Shown here in pieces: positions 9,507 through 22,740 of a stretch of DNA of 28,233 nucleotides. How positions within the stretch are numbered: the first letter of the stretch is position 1; each line of letters opens with the position of its first letter. The notes beneath the pieces were generated by a model. That model had not been told where the DNA came from. It saw only the letters and a list, made by a program, of their open reading frames with translations, and did not search any database. Position numbers and translations under genes: made by a program. The DNA is from Sphacelaria rigidula (Eukaryota > Phaeophyceae > Sphacelariales), in the NCBI GenBank assembly GCA_964200075.2, contig CAXNAA020000103.1:1-28233 (forward strand), written 5' to 3'.

Positions 9507-12500
9507 GTGCGTCGCTTCACGAACTAGGGTGATGATTCAGCTCGGTTTTGCCAAAAAGTGGACGTGGGGGAATTCATCGCCTTTCGTGATGGCTGCTCTT
9601 GGAATATGCCACTGGCCGTGTGCCTTCCTGTTGTCACCACCCTTCTACACATGTTTGTGCTTTTTCTCGCCCGCCACTGCTGTCCGACAGGCGTCCAAAA
9701 TCGCACGCCAAAGCGCGGAAATTTCGTCAAGGGCTTCCCGTCGATGGAGAGGAAGACGAAAATTGCAAGGCCCCTCTTCGGGCAGCATCGAGCGTTATAG
9801 CCATGACTATTAATCCGGCTGACCCAACTATTGGTTGTGCAGAGGTAGTGGCCGATCCATGGCAAACTCCGCCGACAAAGCCATCATGCCTTCCGGGTGC
9901 AAAAGCGGGTGAAAAATCGTCCGAGTCCAACGCAAGCAAGCGTAGAAAGTTTAAAGGGGAACGGACGAAGCCATCACTGGCTCTTGATTCGGAGCCGTGG
10001 CAAACCATGGAGCGTGTAAGCAGCGTCCAAACCACCCTGTCTGAGCAGTGTAATACTGTCGTACAACAGGCCATGGGCAAAGAAATATGGGGTATCGAGG
10101 CACGACACATACTGCCATTTCTCCGAAACCTTCAGGATGCCAAGCCCAACCGGCGTTCGCCATCGAGTAAGGCGAGGAACCCCGTTCATCAAAGACAAGT
10201 GTGGACCTGCGGGCAAAATTCGTATGGCGAGCTTGGTCACAGTGACACAGGAACGCGCAAGTCTCATTGCTTATTGAGGACGCTAGAAGGCATCGAGATC
10301 GTCGATATCGCAGCAGGTCACTTACTCTCGGAAACTGTTTCCACAGTTTTTGAACGCACTGTAGCTACAGTGGACAGAGGGCTATTGTCACCGCTACTCG
10401 TGGGTTCCAAATATGAAAGAAGTAAAGCGATCGCCCCCTCTGTTGTTGTGATACGTTCCGGGCCTGCCGATGAGAAGTATGTGGTTCATGTCTGTTGATC
10501 ATCTGCATCCATCAAGTATTCCCGCCACGAAGTGTATCCCTCTGTTTACCTCCACGTACTACTTGGAGACTGTTTGCAAAAGCTGTACAATCACTTTTTC
10601 GCTCTCACACACAGGAAACGAACACACAGTAGTACTCAGTCGCTCGGGAGAAGTGTTCACCGCGGGTTACAACGACAATGGCCAATGCGGACAAGGCACC
10701 ACCCAGCGGGTTGGCGTACTATCACGTGTACCTGTGCTCGTAGGAAACAGGGCTGTCCAGGTAACCCAGTGTCTCATGCAAACTGGTAGCCCATAAGCCA
10801 CCGAGTCGTGCGCCCCGCCGTCACGTATTGTGTGCGCAAGTCGTCGCACGTATGGTGACCATTCATTTTTCGCACAGAAAACTCTCCGCAGCTTAGAAGC
10901 ACCCTCAAAAGGTTGTCCCGTGGAGGTCTATCCACGCCATCCAGGGTCCAGAACAGTGCACTTTTGGCGACAACCGGGGCGCTGGGTACACGGTTTACCT
11001 GCAGTCGTTCACTACATCAATTTCTCGCCTGTTGCTCACCAATATCGACACAGGTGCATGCGTACAACGGATGCGAGCACACTCTTGTCGTGCTAGAAGA
11101 TGGTAGAGTTGTGTCATTTGGGTACAACTACCGTGGGCAATTGGGGCATGGCAACACCACCAGCGAGCCTGTGCCAAAGCCGCTGCGAGGCCTGGACGGG
11201 ATGAGGGTTACCAATGTCTCGTGCAGCTACTATCACAGCATTGTATCGTGCGACAATGGAGAGGTAAACGCGTTTAGCTGCACGCTTTACTGTACTTATT
11301 TCTGGACTGTTGACTCTCTCGGAGAGCACGTATCACGTCATCTGTACGACAATCCAGTGTTACACGGACCACGGTAGGTAACCAAACAAGTGAGACTTCA
11401 TAGCGGACAAAACGCGCTTGACGGGGCGTTTTGCTCGATATCCGACGGCATAATTTCCTGCTCACCCCGTAAGCAGGTGTACTCCTTCGGCAGAAATGAT
11501 TTCGGCCAGCTCGGCTCAGGTGACACCATAGATCGGAAACTGCCGTCACCGGTCGAATCTCTGAGAGGGCAGTGTGTTACCAGCCTCGCCTGCGGCCAGT
11601 ATCATACAGTCGTCAGCACGATGGAGATTGGGGTTCAATCGTGTGGAAAAAACGACTACGGTCAACTAGGAGTAGAGTCAAAAATGTCTCAGCCGAATCT
11701 GTCGCCGGTACGGGGGGCTGTGGAAGGGGCTACCGTCAGACACCTTCGGTGTGGATATTATCACACCATCGTGCTGATGGCGGGGGGGCATGTGCTGGGG
11801 TTTGGACGTAATGATTATGGCCAACTTGGACTTGGCCACACCACGCAGAGGATATTCGGGCCGAAGCTCATCGAGGGTGTGGAGGGGAAGGGTGTGTACC
11901 GTGTTTCTGCCGGATGCTACCACACGGTGCTGATTGGCGCTGACGGCATGCTGTACGTTTTTGGCCGTAATCACCACGGGCAACTGGGCACTGGAGACAC
12001 GAGCGAGCGTCACGCCCCTTACCCAGTTGATACTTTTCTGGGTCGACGAGTAGCCAAGGTAATGATCTAGGTGTACACTGCAGTACATATTGTGTAGGTA
12101 TATCAGACGTCCCGCTTGTCTGTTTCTGGTGAAATTGATCGTCCCAAAGATCTGACCTTCGTTGATGAAGGGCGTACTTTTCCATAGTACCCACTCTCGT
12201 GGTTAGGTATGTCTGACACCAAACTGAGCGACCATCAGTATATCACATATCACATGCAAATACATAATCAGATGCTCGCTGGTCCATCACCATGCCACTT
12301 CAGGTAGCCGCTGGTTTTTACCATACAATTGTCCTAACCGGGGGAGACGATGACGTCGGCGCAGAGATGGGCTCCAGCGATACCGTCCACAATCTCTCCC
12401 ACGGCACGGTTCTTGAACGTCCAGCTCTTGCTCTACCTCAAGACAAAGAAGACGACGTAGGGGCAGAACATACGCAATGCTCCAAGGAAAAAAGCCTTGA

Positions 12501-15500
12501 CAGCAGGGCGGCCACTCCTGAAATGAGTAGTTCCGTAAACGAACGCGCTGGGACAGCGGTGTGCTCGCGAGGGGCGTCTGAAGCGAAATTGGGAAAAATG
12601 AAAACGGCGTTGAAGAGGAGTATATGCCTTGGAAATGGAAAAGTGGATGGTCGCAAGGCGGCGGTTTTCATCATGGCTCATATGGATCGTCTTGCAGAAA
12701 CGTTTTCCATCCGAGACAGAAGGGAAATTCCGACTATCGGCAGCACCACAGCGAATATGAACAACAGCGGCCCGAACTGCCCAAGTCGCGATAAGGTCGG
12801 CGGAGGAGGGGATGACGAGTCAGATGAAAAGTATCACAGTATCTACTGCGTCGACCTTTGTCCCGAAACGTTTGAGCTGTTATCCTCTATCCTCTCGATT
12901 AGTCAAGAAGATAACAACCTGGATGACTCCGACGACGTCGATGAGATACCGTTGCGGTCGTACATCGTCCTCGCGGCATTGCGTATCCTCAAGGCAAATC
13001 TAGCGCGATTTCTGGAAAGTTCCTTCAGCTCCCGTGTTCTCGCTAGCATGATGGACCATAGCGTGCACGCCGACTTGGATGATGCAAATGAACTCAGGCT
13101 GGACGGCTGGCTCGGACACGACGCAAGCTCAGATACGATGATCTTTGAGGTGCCCGGAAAAGACAGGGTAAACACGAGCGTCGATGATTGCGATGCTGCA
13201 CCCTGCGCCAGAAGCAGCATAAGCGGTAATGTCAGCGGTAATGGCCATGAGCAAGACAGGATCGGAAGTGCTGGTGGGGATTATTTTAATGAAGCGCAGA
13301 GCATCGGGCGTTATGCAGACGTGCTGAGAACACTCCAGCGACGGCTGCTCCTTCTGGTGCATTATGGCCCTTCCCGTAGCGGTAATGCAGGCGTGGTCGA
13401 GCCCGTGCAAAGGGAGGCAGCTACGGTGATCATACTAGGTCTCGAGCTCTTCTTTTGTAGCCAGGTCGAGCAATTCCGCGTACTCTCCACGCTCATGAAC
13501 ACCTCGGAGATGAGCGATGACGATGAACTAGATAGTGATGGCGCTGACTGCGACAGCGTGGGCCGACCAGTCGTTTTGGGGCCTTCAGCTGCCCGGCGTT
13601 ACATCCTTGCACCACTTTTAGGCCGACTGTGCGATGACGACGTGGCATCAAAGCTCATTCCATATGGGTCCGACGAAGAAAAGGGGTGCTCCATATGTAC
13701 TGCAGTCGAGGTTTCGGAACCTAGGTTGCGTGACTACCGCATGCCCGGTGCCTCCCCCAGGTTACTGGACATGCAAGTGAGTTGTTCAGGTTCTACTTTG
13801 CCTCAAGTTCGATTTTAGTCTTTTTTAGTGTTGCATTTTCCCTCCTGCGGTACCACTTGTGCTGTAGGATGCTCGGTCCACGTAATAATTGTTACTGTTG
13901 AGATTTTCCAGCATGTGCACAACTGCTGTAGCAAGGTGACGTCAGATACTTACAGTACTTACAGTACAGTCGGCGTCTTGCACGCCCCCGCGCTTGATAT
14001 AAGCACCACGCAAACTCGTGTCCTCGTTTTGAGCACAGTCCATCTCTTAACCGTGGTCGTGCTTTATGCCCTTCAGGTGAAGTTGCTGGTGAATCACATT
14101 GTACAAAGTGATTCGTGCGGGAAGTCCTGCTGCAAGGCATCCGCAGAGGACTCTCTCCCACAAGTTATTGTCCCTCGACATCAAGAAGGCGGTGATCCTG
14201 CCTCCGTCATGCAACTCAACGGATCCGCCACAGATCGGACAGAAAGCTTCGAGTTGGGAAACGCGGATGAGGTCTCGATGGCAAAGGTGTTCGACGCTTC
14301 CGCGAGGAATCCACAGTGTACCCAACGCCTATTCGTTGACTTTGTTCAGACGCTCACGAAACATATGATGCACTGGGCGGCCAGTAACCGCGTAGCTGTT
14401 GATACGGTCCTGTGGGAGTGCCGTGTGCTCGGATACGGTGGAGGACGCAGCAACGGGGATAATCGACCTGGAAGCATGGAGAGCCAGGAAGGGGGTCGCG
14501 CGATGGGCACTCCCGCGCGGTTCACTGTCCAGGCCAAGGGACTCTGTGACCGTGCTGCGTCAGTGTTACTCGACGGTGTAGATCGTACGCCATCCTCCTG
14601 GCGCTGCCTCATTAACTACGCACAGCTGGTGTTGAAAAGTAGCATTGCAATCCTCGAGACGGCACTGGCGAAGGAGAAAGAAATCGTGACGCGTGGTTCG
14701 ATGTGTAACGACAGGTGTGGGCCGAAAGCAGCAGAGGAGATGGAGAGGATTGATCACTTGGAGGGTACTCTTGTTGGGGTCCTGCTACCCCCCCTGGTCA
14801 ACGGCCTGCTACCGTTTGCCCACCTGTCGGTGTTTGCGCGGAGGTTCATGGAAGTTGTAACGTCTGTCCTTCGATTGCTTGACGAAGCATGCTGTCGGTG
14901 TCCCGTATCTCGTAAGGCCGACGCCAGTTATGTGGCGGCCAGAAATGGAGGAGTATCGACGCGGGAGCCCCAGGTGACGAGTCGGAGCAGATTGAGGTGA
15001 CGTAGATACCTATGGTTTCGAAATAGACGGTTTGTTGTCATGGACATACTACCGTACTGAATCGAAATCGATATCAACCCATCAGAGGTCGAAATAGATC
15101 ACACCATTTTTGCGTCCGTCGCCGCAGCAAAAGAAAAAGGACATGAAGACCAAGAAATGCCATGACAATTTTCTGTCTTTTCGGGCTTCGATGTGTCACA
15201 AAAAATGTCGCCGTAGATTTGCTTCAAGCGCGGCGAAAACGGGAAACTCGGAGGAGGCAGCAATATCAACATTCACAGCAGTAACGAACGCCAACTTGGT
15301 GCAGAGCCGGATGAATCGGGTGCGAAGGCCGCTAAAGTCTGGACGGAGCATCACAAGCTACCATGGCTCCTTTCCCTCACCAAAACTACGGCCATGTTGG
15401 CGGGTCGATGCGCTGCCACTCTTACAGTGGGGAACTGCGGGATTTCGCCATACCTCGAAAACTATTTCCGGTCGCCCGTATACTCAGTCTGGCTCGAGTC

Positions 15501-18500
15501 AGACCTCTTCGCCGGCGGATGTGACCCGACATATGAGAGTCTGTCGCTGGCACCGATTGAAGCCGCCAGTACCAGATTCGCTCACTCGTGCTTTGCGCCT
15601 CAGCGCGTAGACAACGAGCCATCAGTTCCTGGCTTTGAGTCGACGGGTAAAGTAATGCCATCAGCAAATCAGCTTGCCAAGTTTCTGGAGGATATGGTCG
15701 GGGGACATGGCCGCGGAGGCCAGTTTGCCGGCTGGGTACGCGAGGCTTTTGCGCCGTCAGACATTGCATATCAAATGATAAAACGGCAGGCGCATGCGGG
15801 TGCGGACAGGGTGTCGCTCGATAACGCGGAACGCGCTATGTTGGCAGCGATGCTGAAGCACGGGGGCCTTGATGCTGATGCCATGCTCATATCTTCCAAG
15901 CTTGGAGACGTCTGCAAAAATGGTAGCGCTGGTGATGCACGCGGGAGAGCTCTTATCCGCAAGCCTCCGCGGTGGCTCGGTGTTCTCTGGGCCAGCGTGG
16001 CAAAGGTACGAGCGCGATTCGCCGTGTATCGCCACCTCTATATGGTGTCGTGCTAGGATCGTTGATCTGCTGCAATTAATTTAGATAGTTCAAGTGGTAG
16101 AACCTCAGGATTGGCGAAACAGAGAGGGGGCCAAGGCAGGAGAGGGGGCCAAGACAGAGAGAATCGTAGTGTGCTCAAAGCTGTTATCCCACGGTGACAT
16201 GCATACGCTGGAGGATAATTCACGGCGTAAGGATGGAAAGGATGGGTGAAACGGAATAATACCGAACATGTAGTCGAGTACGTGAGGAGTGCGGTGTACA
16301 GTATATATGGTGAGAGGGAAAATGCCGTTTTCGACAGGGTAATGACCCATGGTGTTGTCCAAGCCTGCCATACCTCCGAGGGATATATTGACACCGGCGA
16401 GCAATGGTAGGCCCCAAAGCCTTTGTTTCATACCCTGGAGGATATTTGGTCAGTGATCACGTGACATATAATGCAGCATCATCTTGCCGCACGCTTCGAG
16501 CGTAGCACACTTTCTTCAGATAGATATTCCTGCTGTCAGTCACGCAGAAATATCTGGACTTTTCTCCCCTTGAGGGTTGACATATCTCTCAGTCTAAGCC
16601 CCACCTCTCCCGCTGCGCCCTCGTTTTGGCCTCTCTATAAATGTAGACACTGACAAAAAATCAACATACAGACAGTATGAAGCCTTTTTAGTCAGCTGGG
16701 CTAGCTGCAAGAGTCGCGCAATGCGCATTAAAAAATGATATTTCCCCCGACTCGCCAAACACATCAAGGCGCTTCGCGCTTGGTGATTGCGAGCCTGGTC
16801 TGGCAGAAACCCGGCGCGCTCCGTCCCGGCTGTATAGGGATGCGTGGTGAATGGTCTAACGACTACGGCATACGAGATCATGAGTAACCCCCCCCCCGTC
16901 CCCTCTATGTCTCCTACTAGGAGTAGAAGCGATGCTCCGTCTCGAAAGGGACACGTGGTCAATGGTCAAATGACTTAGGCAAGCAACAAATGAGTACGCC
17001 CCCCGCCCTCTATAGGGTGTAGCGGGGTCTCCAGGTCACTTAAAAAGTCAACCTTCTCACCGGGGTTTGTTAACCATCACGTCAGTTCGATATTTCCAAC
17101 TCACGGTCGACTCGTACCAATCCCTTAAAGTAGTATAAATCCTTGCTCCAAGTCCAGAAATGTACTTCCAACGCGTGGACAGCTATAATTTGCACAAGTC
17201 TGACTACTCCGGCGCCCTGATTGCTGGCATTTAGAGTACCCCCTGCACCCCTCCCCCCGCCGTCAAAGTTGGCTCCTGATTGCGTGTGGTGCCCGAACAG
17301 AAAGGAGTGCCACCTCTTACTCCGAAGGATATCGAATCTGTATGCAAAAGGTGTTCACCTTACCGGGTTCCGGCGGCTTGTCTCTGCACTTGCACAATAT
17401 TTGTCCGAACAACCAGGTCAAAAGTTTACCCTCTGCAAAAATGTTTTCTAATCGTACGCTGCTCCTTTACTATGGCTTTCTAGTTGGGGTGAGACCTGAT
17501 TATCATGGATCTTGCTCCATATTGCGTACAACCAACATACTTGCACTAGGTGTATCTCAACATACAAAACACAAGCGCGTGTATTCACCCGAGGTGGCAC
17601 GGCAGTAGCGATGATAGCATAATTGACTCAACTGAGCAAAGATAGGCACACCTCCAGCACAGCACAGCAGGACCATGCGCACGTTTAAGTCCTGGCAATG
17701 GCAGTGCGCACCCCAGAAGCCCATCTCTGCTACGTAGGGTGTATGACATTGAACATCTACCAGCTTCTTCGGTGAAACTTTCAAAGCGCTGTTTTTGGAG
17801 CGCCGCCCCGTTCAGTGCGCCTCCCCCCGCCGCTGTCATTCCCGCCTCCGTGCACACCTGAGCAGACGACCAACTGGCTTTGGCAATCGAGGAGCCAATT
17901 AAAATCGGCGGAGGCGGATCAGTCGAAGGTGGACGTTCTCCTTGGCGAGGCCGTCGATTGCTGTATCATACTGCTACTACTGAAACCTGTCGGTCGCGTG
18001 CCTGCCGCACTGGGTGCGAGAGCTGTCAGTCGCACACCTTGCGTTGCTGGACAGGGCGTTCGCCGTCGATGGCACAGAGCGATTGCTGTGGTTCGTGCGA
18101 CTATCAGGTGGAGAAGGGTTGTTTCAGGGTCAAAAGGCATGAATGTTGCCGGAACTGTCGCTCGCTTTGTCCGAGCTGTGCTAGAAATCAGGGTTTACCC
18201 GGAGAAGCTGCAGGAGCCCCGAGATGGAGGCAACGACAGATTTCGACACCATCATGCATCCGTGCCATGCTTGCTGGTTCTTTTCGTTCTGGTACTTGAC
18301 AATTACCAGAGAGCAGCGACTCGCAAGTTTGGCTTCGAGGCATTTCATACGCTGGCCGCTATAGTGCAGACGCCCTCCCTCCTTGCGGATGTACTACTAT
18401 CATTACCGCCTGCGCTGAGGACGCCTGGGCTCGTCGACAGGCACCACCTAACCCATCTATCTGCGGTTAGTGGTTCAGCTACTGGACATGTTACGTCAGC

Positions 18501-21500
18501 GTTTCGCACCCTTCAAAACGGACTTCTAGACGTTCTGGGAGATTCATGTCTCGCAGCCGACGGAGGAGTAGTAGCAACCGATCCTTTGAGCGCTGCAAAG
18601 GGCAAGGCGCAAGTGAAGCTATCCGAACAAAGCAAGGAGTGCGGAGCCCTCGATGCGATACTCGTCGACACCCGTACCATTCTTATTTTGCTCGAGACGT
18701 GGGGACTCACGATGCACCCTGAAGACTGGAAGTTCATGGAGAACGCGAGTGTCTTGCGCGTTTTATCTCTCGTCGCTGCTAAGTTCGTAAATCACGATCT
18801 CCCGGAACCCGACGCCAGTGGTGGCATTGACAATGACGGATGTTGCGATGCCTCGGCAGACGTCGGCGTGGCTATAAAGAAAGGCCGTGTATTGCGACCA
18901 CCAGGCGTTGTGTCGGCGCAAGGAAATCGTGCATTCGCGGCATGCCACGCAGCCGCCTGGGTGCTTATCCGTGCATTGACTATTCAACTTCACGAATTAG
19001 AATTGGGGCACTTCCGCGAAAACTCTTGTTGGGAAGATTTATCTTTAGCTACAACTACGGATGTGCTCCACACGGAACTGGAGAAATGCCTGTCGAAGGC
19101 GAAGTCAAAAGTTGGCGAGATAGAAAAGCACGGGTTCCTCCGCGGCCGCCAGCACCGTGACGGAACGCCGTCTCAAAGTCTTCTGGAGTTCGCTTCTCCC
19201 GGGATCGGGGGGCTGTCTGAGTCACCGCCCCATGAACGGACCGTAGGAGGAAACAGAGCGCCTGCGGGAAGTACGTCACACAAACGCCGTTGCCAGGAAC
19301 TGGTACGCAATCCTCGGCGTTTGATGAACATGGAAGATGGCCTCGTGTTTCAGGCCGCGCATGTGCTGAACAACCCAAGAAGCTCGGACTTCTCCATCAC
19401 GTTTTGGTTGCTGCTGGGACAAGATCGAACGGGCCACCATCGAACGGTCCTGGCAAGGGGCCACCGAAGCGAGCGTTGGCCCGTCCTGCTTCTACGCGAT
19501 ACGGACAACCGACTTGAGGTGAGGAGCATGCTCCTTGTGAGCGAGGTGGAAAAGAGGAAGAGTGAAGAGGTGTTTCCCTTCGCATGCCTCGGTACCCATC
19601 ATGTGACGAGAACCCCACAAGGACCAACTGAAATGCTATATCTGTCGTGGAATGATGATTGGGTGTCTGCGACACCATGTGTGTGCTTTCCCCCCTGATA
19701 GTGAAACCGATTTTGCACTCAGCAAAAAAAAGGGAGAAATGCAACACAGTGAACGCCGGAAATATCGTAAAATCATCAATGGATTGCATGGCACAGTGTC
19801 ACAAACGGGCCTATGTACGTTGGGCTGATGATTTGATACGCGACGCCTGTACCGCATGCGTGCACACGTTGAGCACACCCAGACTCGAACCGTGCTAGTG
19901 CGTCGTACTGGTGTTCTACTAACATCCTGTATATTCTCCACGTCATTCCTTGTTGCCCTTAAGGTATGCTTCGGAATCCCCAGCATGGGAAATCTTTGCG
20001 AGCGTCTCACGTCAAAGGACCCGATACCGGTGAACAAATGGACACACGTAGGGCTCATTAGCGAGCACAACAACTTGCGTCTTTATTTCAACGGCGCTCT
20101 TGACTGCCAGCGCACCAGCACGGGTGCGCTAAGGGCCAATCGACATCCTCTTTACATAGGGAAGGTACCAGACGGTGCTGTACGACTCGACGGTGTGAGA
20201 GGTGGAATTGAGGGAAGCATAGCGCACCTTCGGTATTTCACCCGAGCACTGTCGCCTATTCATGTGCGTATTATTTGCGATCAAGGGCCGCCGGAAATAG
20301 CCAAGGTAGAAGACAGATATTGCTACCAACTTTGCGCTTGCCTCGTGGTTATATGTCGCTCTGAGCAGTGCCAGCGTCACCTGCGGCAACCTTGCTGGTC
20401 GAATCTTCTCGTTCAAGTGTTAATACACGGAACGGTGAGGGTTCAGCTGGCTGTGTGTCGAATATTTCGAGAAATACTCCCAAGTGTGACGCCGCAGACG
20501 ATGGCGACAATCACCTTAGGTAGTGGCGGCTCACTGGCGGCACCGGCCAAGGGTAGAGGGAAGTTCGACGACGAGGGCAGTCTATTGACGGCATTTTCGA
20601 TCTACTTGCTCCGGCTCATCGGTGCGAATTCATGGCATGTTGGGATATTAATCGCTGTGGATAAATCACGACAGGAGCCCGTAGCTGGACCTGAAGACGA
20701 AGAGTGGCGTAATCCAACGGTTGCCCAAGTGCTACAGGGGGAGAAGGTGGCCAGATTTCTTCCAAATACTTTCACCCCAGCGGGCGCGAAGGGCTTGGCA
20801 GTCATGGGCCGCACCGTTGGTGAGGATCGTCTCGGAAGCGGAGTGAGCACGAACGCGGCAAGTTGTCACAAAATGCCACTGCTCAGTCCCGAAACAGCCC
20901 ATGACTTGTGTGCGATTGGGGCGGAACTCGTCGCTTTAGTTCAAACGCTCGCGGGGACTAAACTGTGGGGATTGGCAGTCACATCAGCTCTGAAGCGTGA
21001 ACTTACTTCCGTAATGCAGTATATAGACGGCACAGGCGACTTCTGTTTGCCGGGTCGACTCGAAGATGAAAAGGTCGATTGCGGGTACGCAACCATGGAA
21101 AAGCGTCTGAGTTTCGCTGCGGGAGAGGCAGCTTTGCAAGTGCTCGGAGGGGACGTGGAGTTTCTTCGTGCCGGAGTATGCGCCACGGTTCGCGAAACGG
21201 GCGAACGATGTATCGTGCTGAGGATTGATCAAGCGACCTCGACAATCCACGTGCTGCATCCCGACGATACGTATCGAGGCGGTACATGGGTCCAGCGTTA
21301 CGCTGTCCATGAAGTGGAGTTAAACCGTACCGATGCACTTGCTGAGGGGACAGTGGCAGCTTTTTCTGCCGTCCGTGCTGTTTCTCCTGCCCAGATTCCA
21401 GATATCTCAGGGCAAGAATATATTTCTCGGATAGTCACGGCGCTCTTGTCTTCATCGCCTCTACCGATACCTTCTCATCAGGGCACCGCAAGAGAACCCT

Positions 21501-22708
21501 TTGTGATGCAAACAGTGTACCGGGAAATATTGCTCGCCCAGTGCCGATCCCGTGTGGCTAGAATGGTGCTGCGAGCGAGTCGGGATACCAGCTGGGCCAG
21601 CAAAGCGGGGCAAGATCCACGCCTTCTGTCGGAGCTCCAACGGGTTTCGATTCTCCCCGTCACTACTTTCAGTGGCGCGGTAGGCGAGGAGGACCTTGCA
21701 AAAAACGAAACAGTCGCAATGCAACAAAGGCTGCGTCAGATGCTTGGCGCCCCCGGAAGCGGAGAAATTGTGGCTGAAACCATTAAAGGTATGACTGTGA
21801 AGCCTCGAGGTGGTCCATTTCAGAGGGTATCTGATGTTGGTAGCAGTATCCCCAAGAGCATACGAGAACGGAGCGGAGCTAGAGACCTCCATTCTGGAGC
21901 ATCTTTCGACCCGGGATGGGTCATCAGCTTGACCTGTCCTTTTTGTCACGAAGAGCAAAGAACTGTGCCCGGAATCGTGGACCACGTGATGACAAGGCAC
22001 TCCGCGGACATGAGAAGGGTGCCGTGCCCGGTGTGTGTTGCAGAGAAGGGAGACACCACTATGCATGATTTGCCCACCCACCTCGAGTTGGTGCATTTTG
22101 ATGCTGCCTTGCAGGACAGCCAGGCATTCCTGTCATCAATCAGCGGACGGCGGCGAGGGAGCAGTAGGGGGTCGCGGGAAGCACCACCCCCGCCAGACCT
22201 TGTAGAACAGCTTATGGTCATTGGCTTTCCGGAAGACTGGTGCACTATGGCACTGCGGGAAAACAATAACGATGTTGTTAATGCATCTGCGTGGATCGTG
22301 GATAACCTGGATATGCTCAGCAGCTTAAACAGCCTCGAAGTCTCTACTGATCGCGTAGATGAGACAGCCTCGTCGCAACCTCACTTCCGCGACAATAATG
22401 GCAACGCTGGAAGCCACAACCTGCACACCTTTGTCGCCCTAGACGACACTGCTCGAGAAGAGCACATAGGTTTGCGCGGGGATACCCGACCATCGCTGGC
22501 CCAAGAGCAAGCGGGGGAGTTTGACCAAGGATTGCTAGAAGAGAAATTTCAGGATGAAGATGAGCAAAATGATGAAGTTAGGGAAGATGATGGAGGAGAC
22601 GAAGAAGATGATGATGACGATGACGACGGCGATGATGCGAATGACGGAGAAGACGGAGAGGAGTATGACGTGGTACAAGACAACCATCATGATGACGCAT
22701 TTGATAGT

Positions 22709-22740
<32 letters not shown>

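Larger units (their letters stand above)
16006..17865 (+). other. Intron 8 of the HERC-like gene, repeat-bearing
   Basis: This 1,860-base intron is the longest complete one in the gene. It carries a two-copy tandem (agagggggccaag, about 16124-16157), repeat R1 with its partial tandem copy (16748-17010), and otherwise no recognisable coding sequence. Confidence 0.65.

Noticed and set aside
9391-9813. Continuation of exon 1 frame to a stop at 9813, which would make a separate 490-residue protein
   Set aside because: The coding quality falls, and a good donor (9507) and pyrimidine-rich acceptor (9690) restore a frame that leads straight into the RCC1 repeats.
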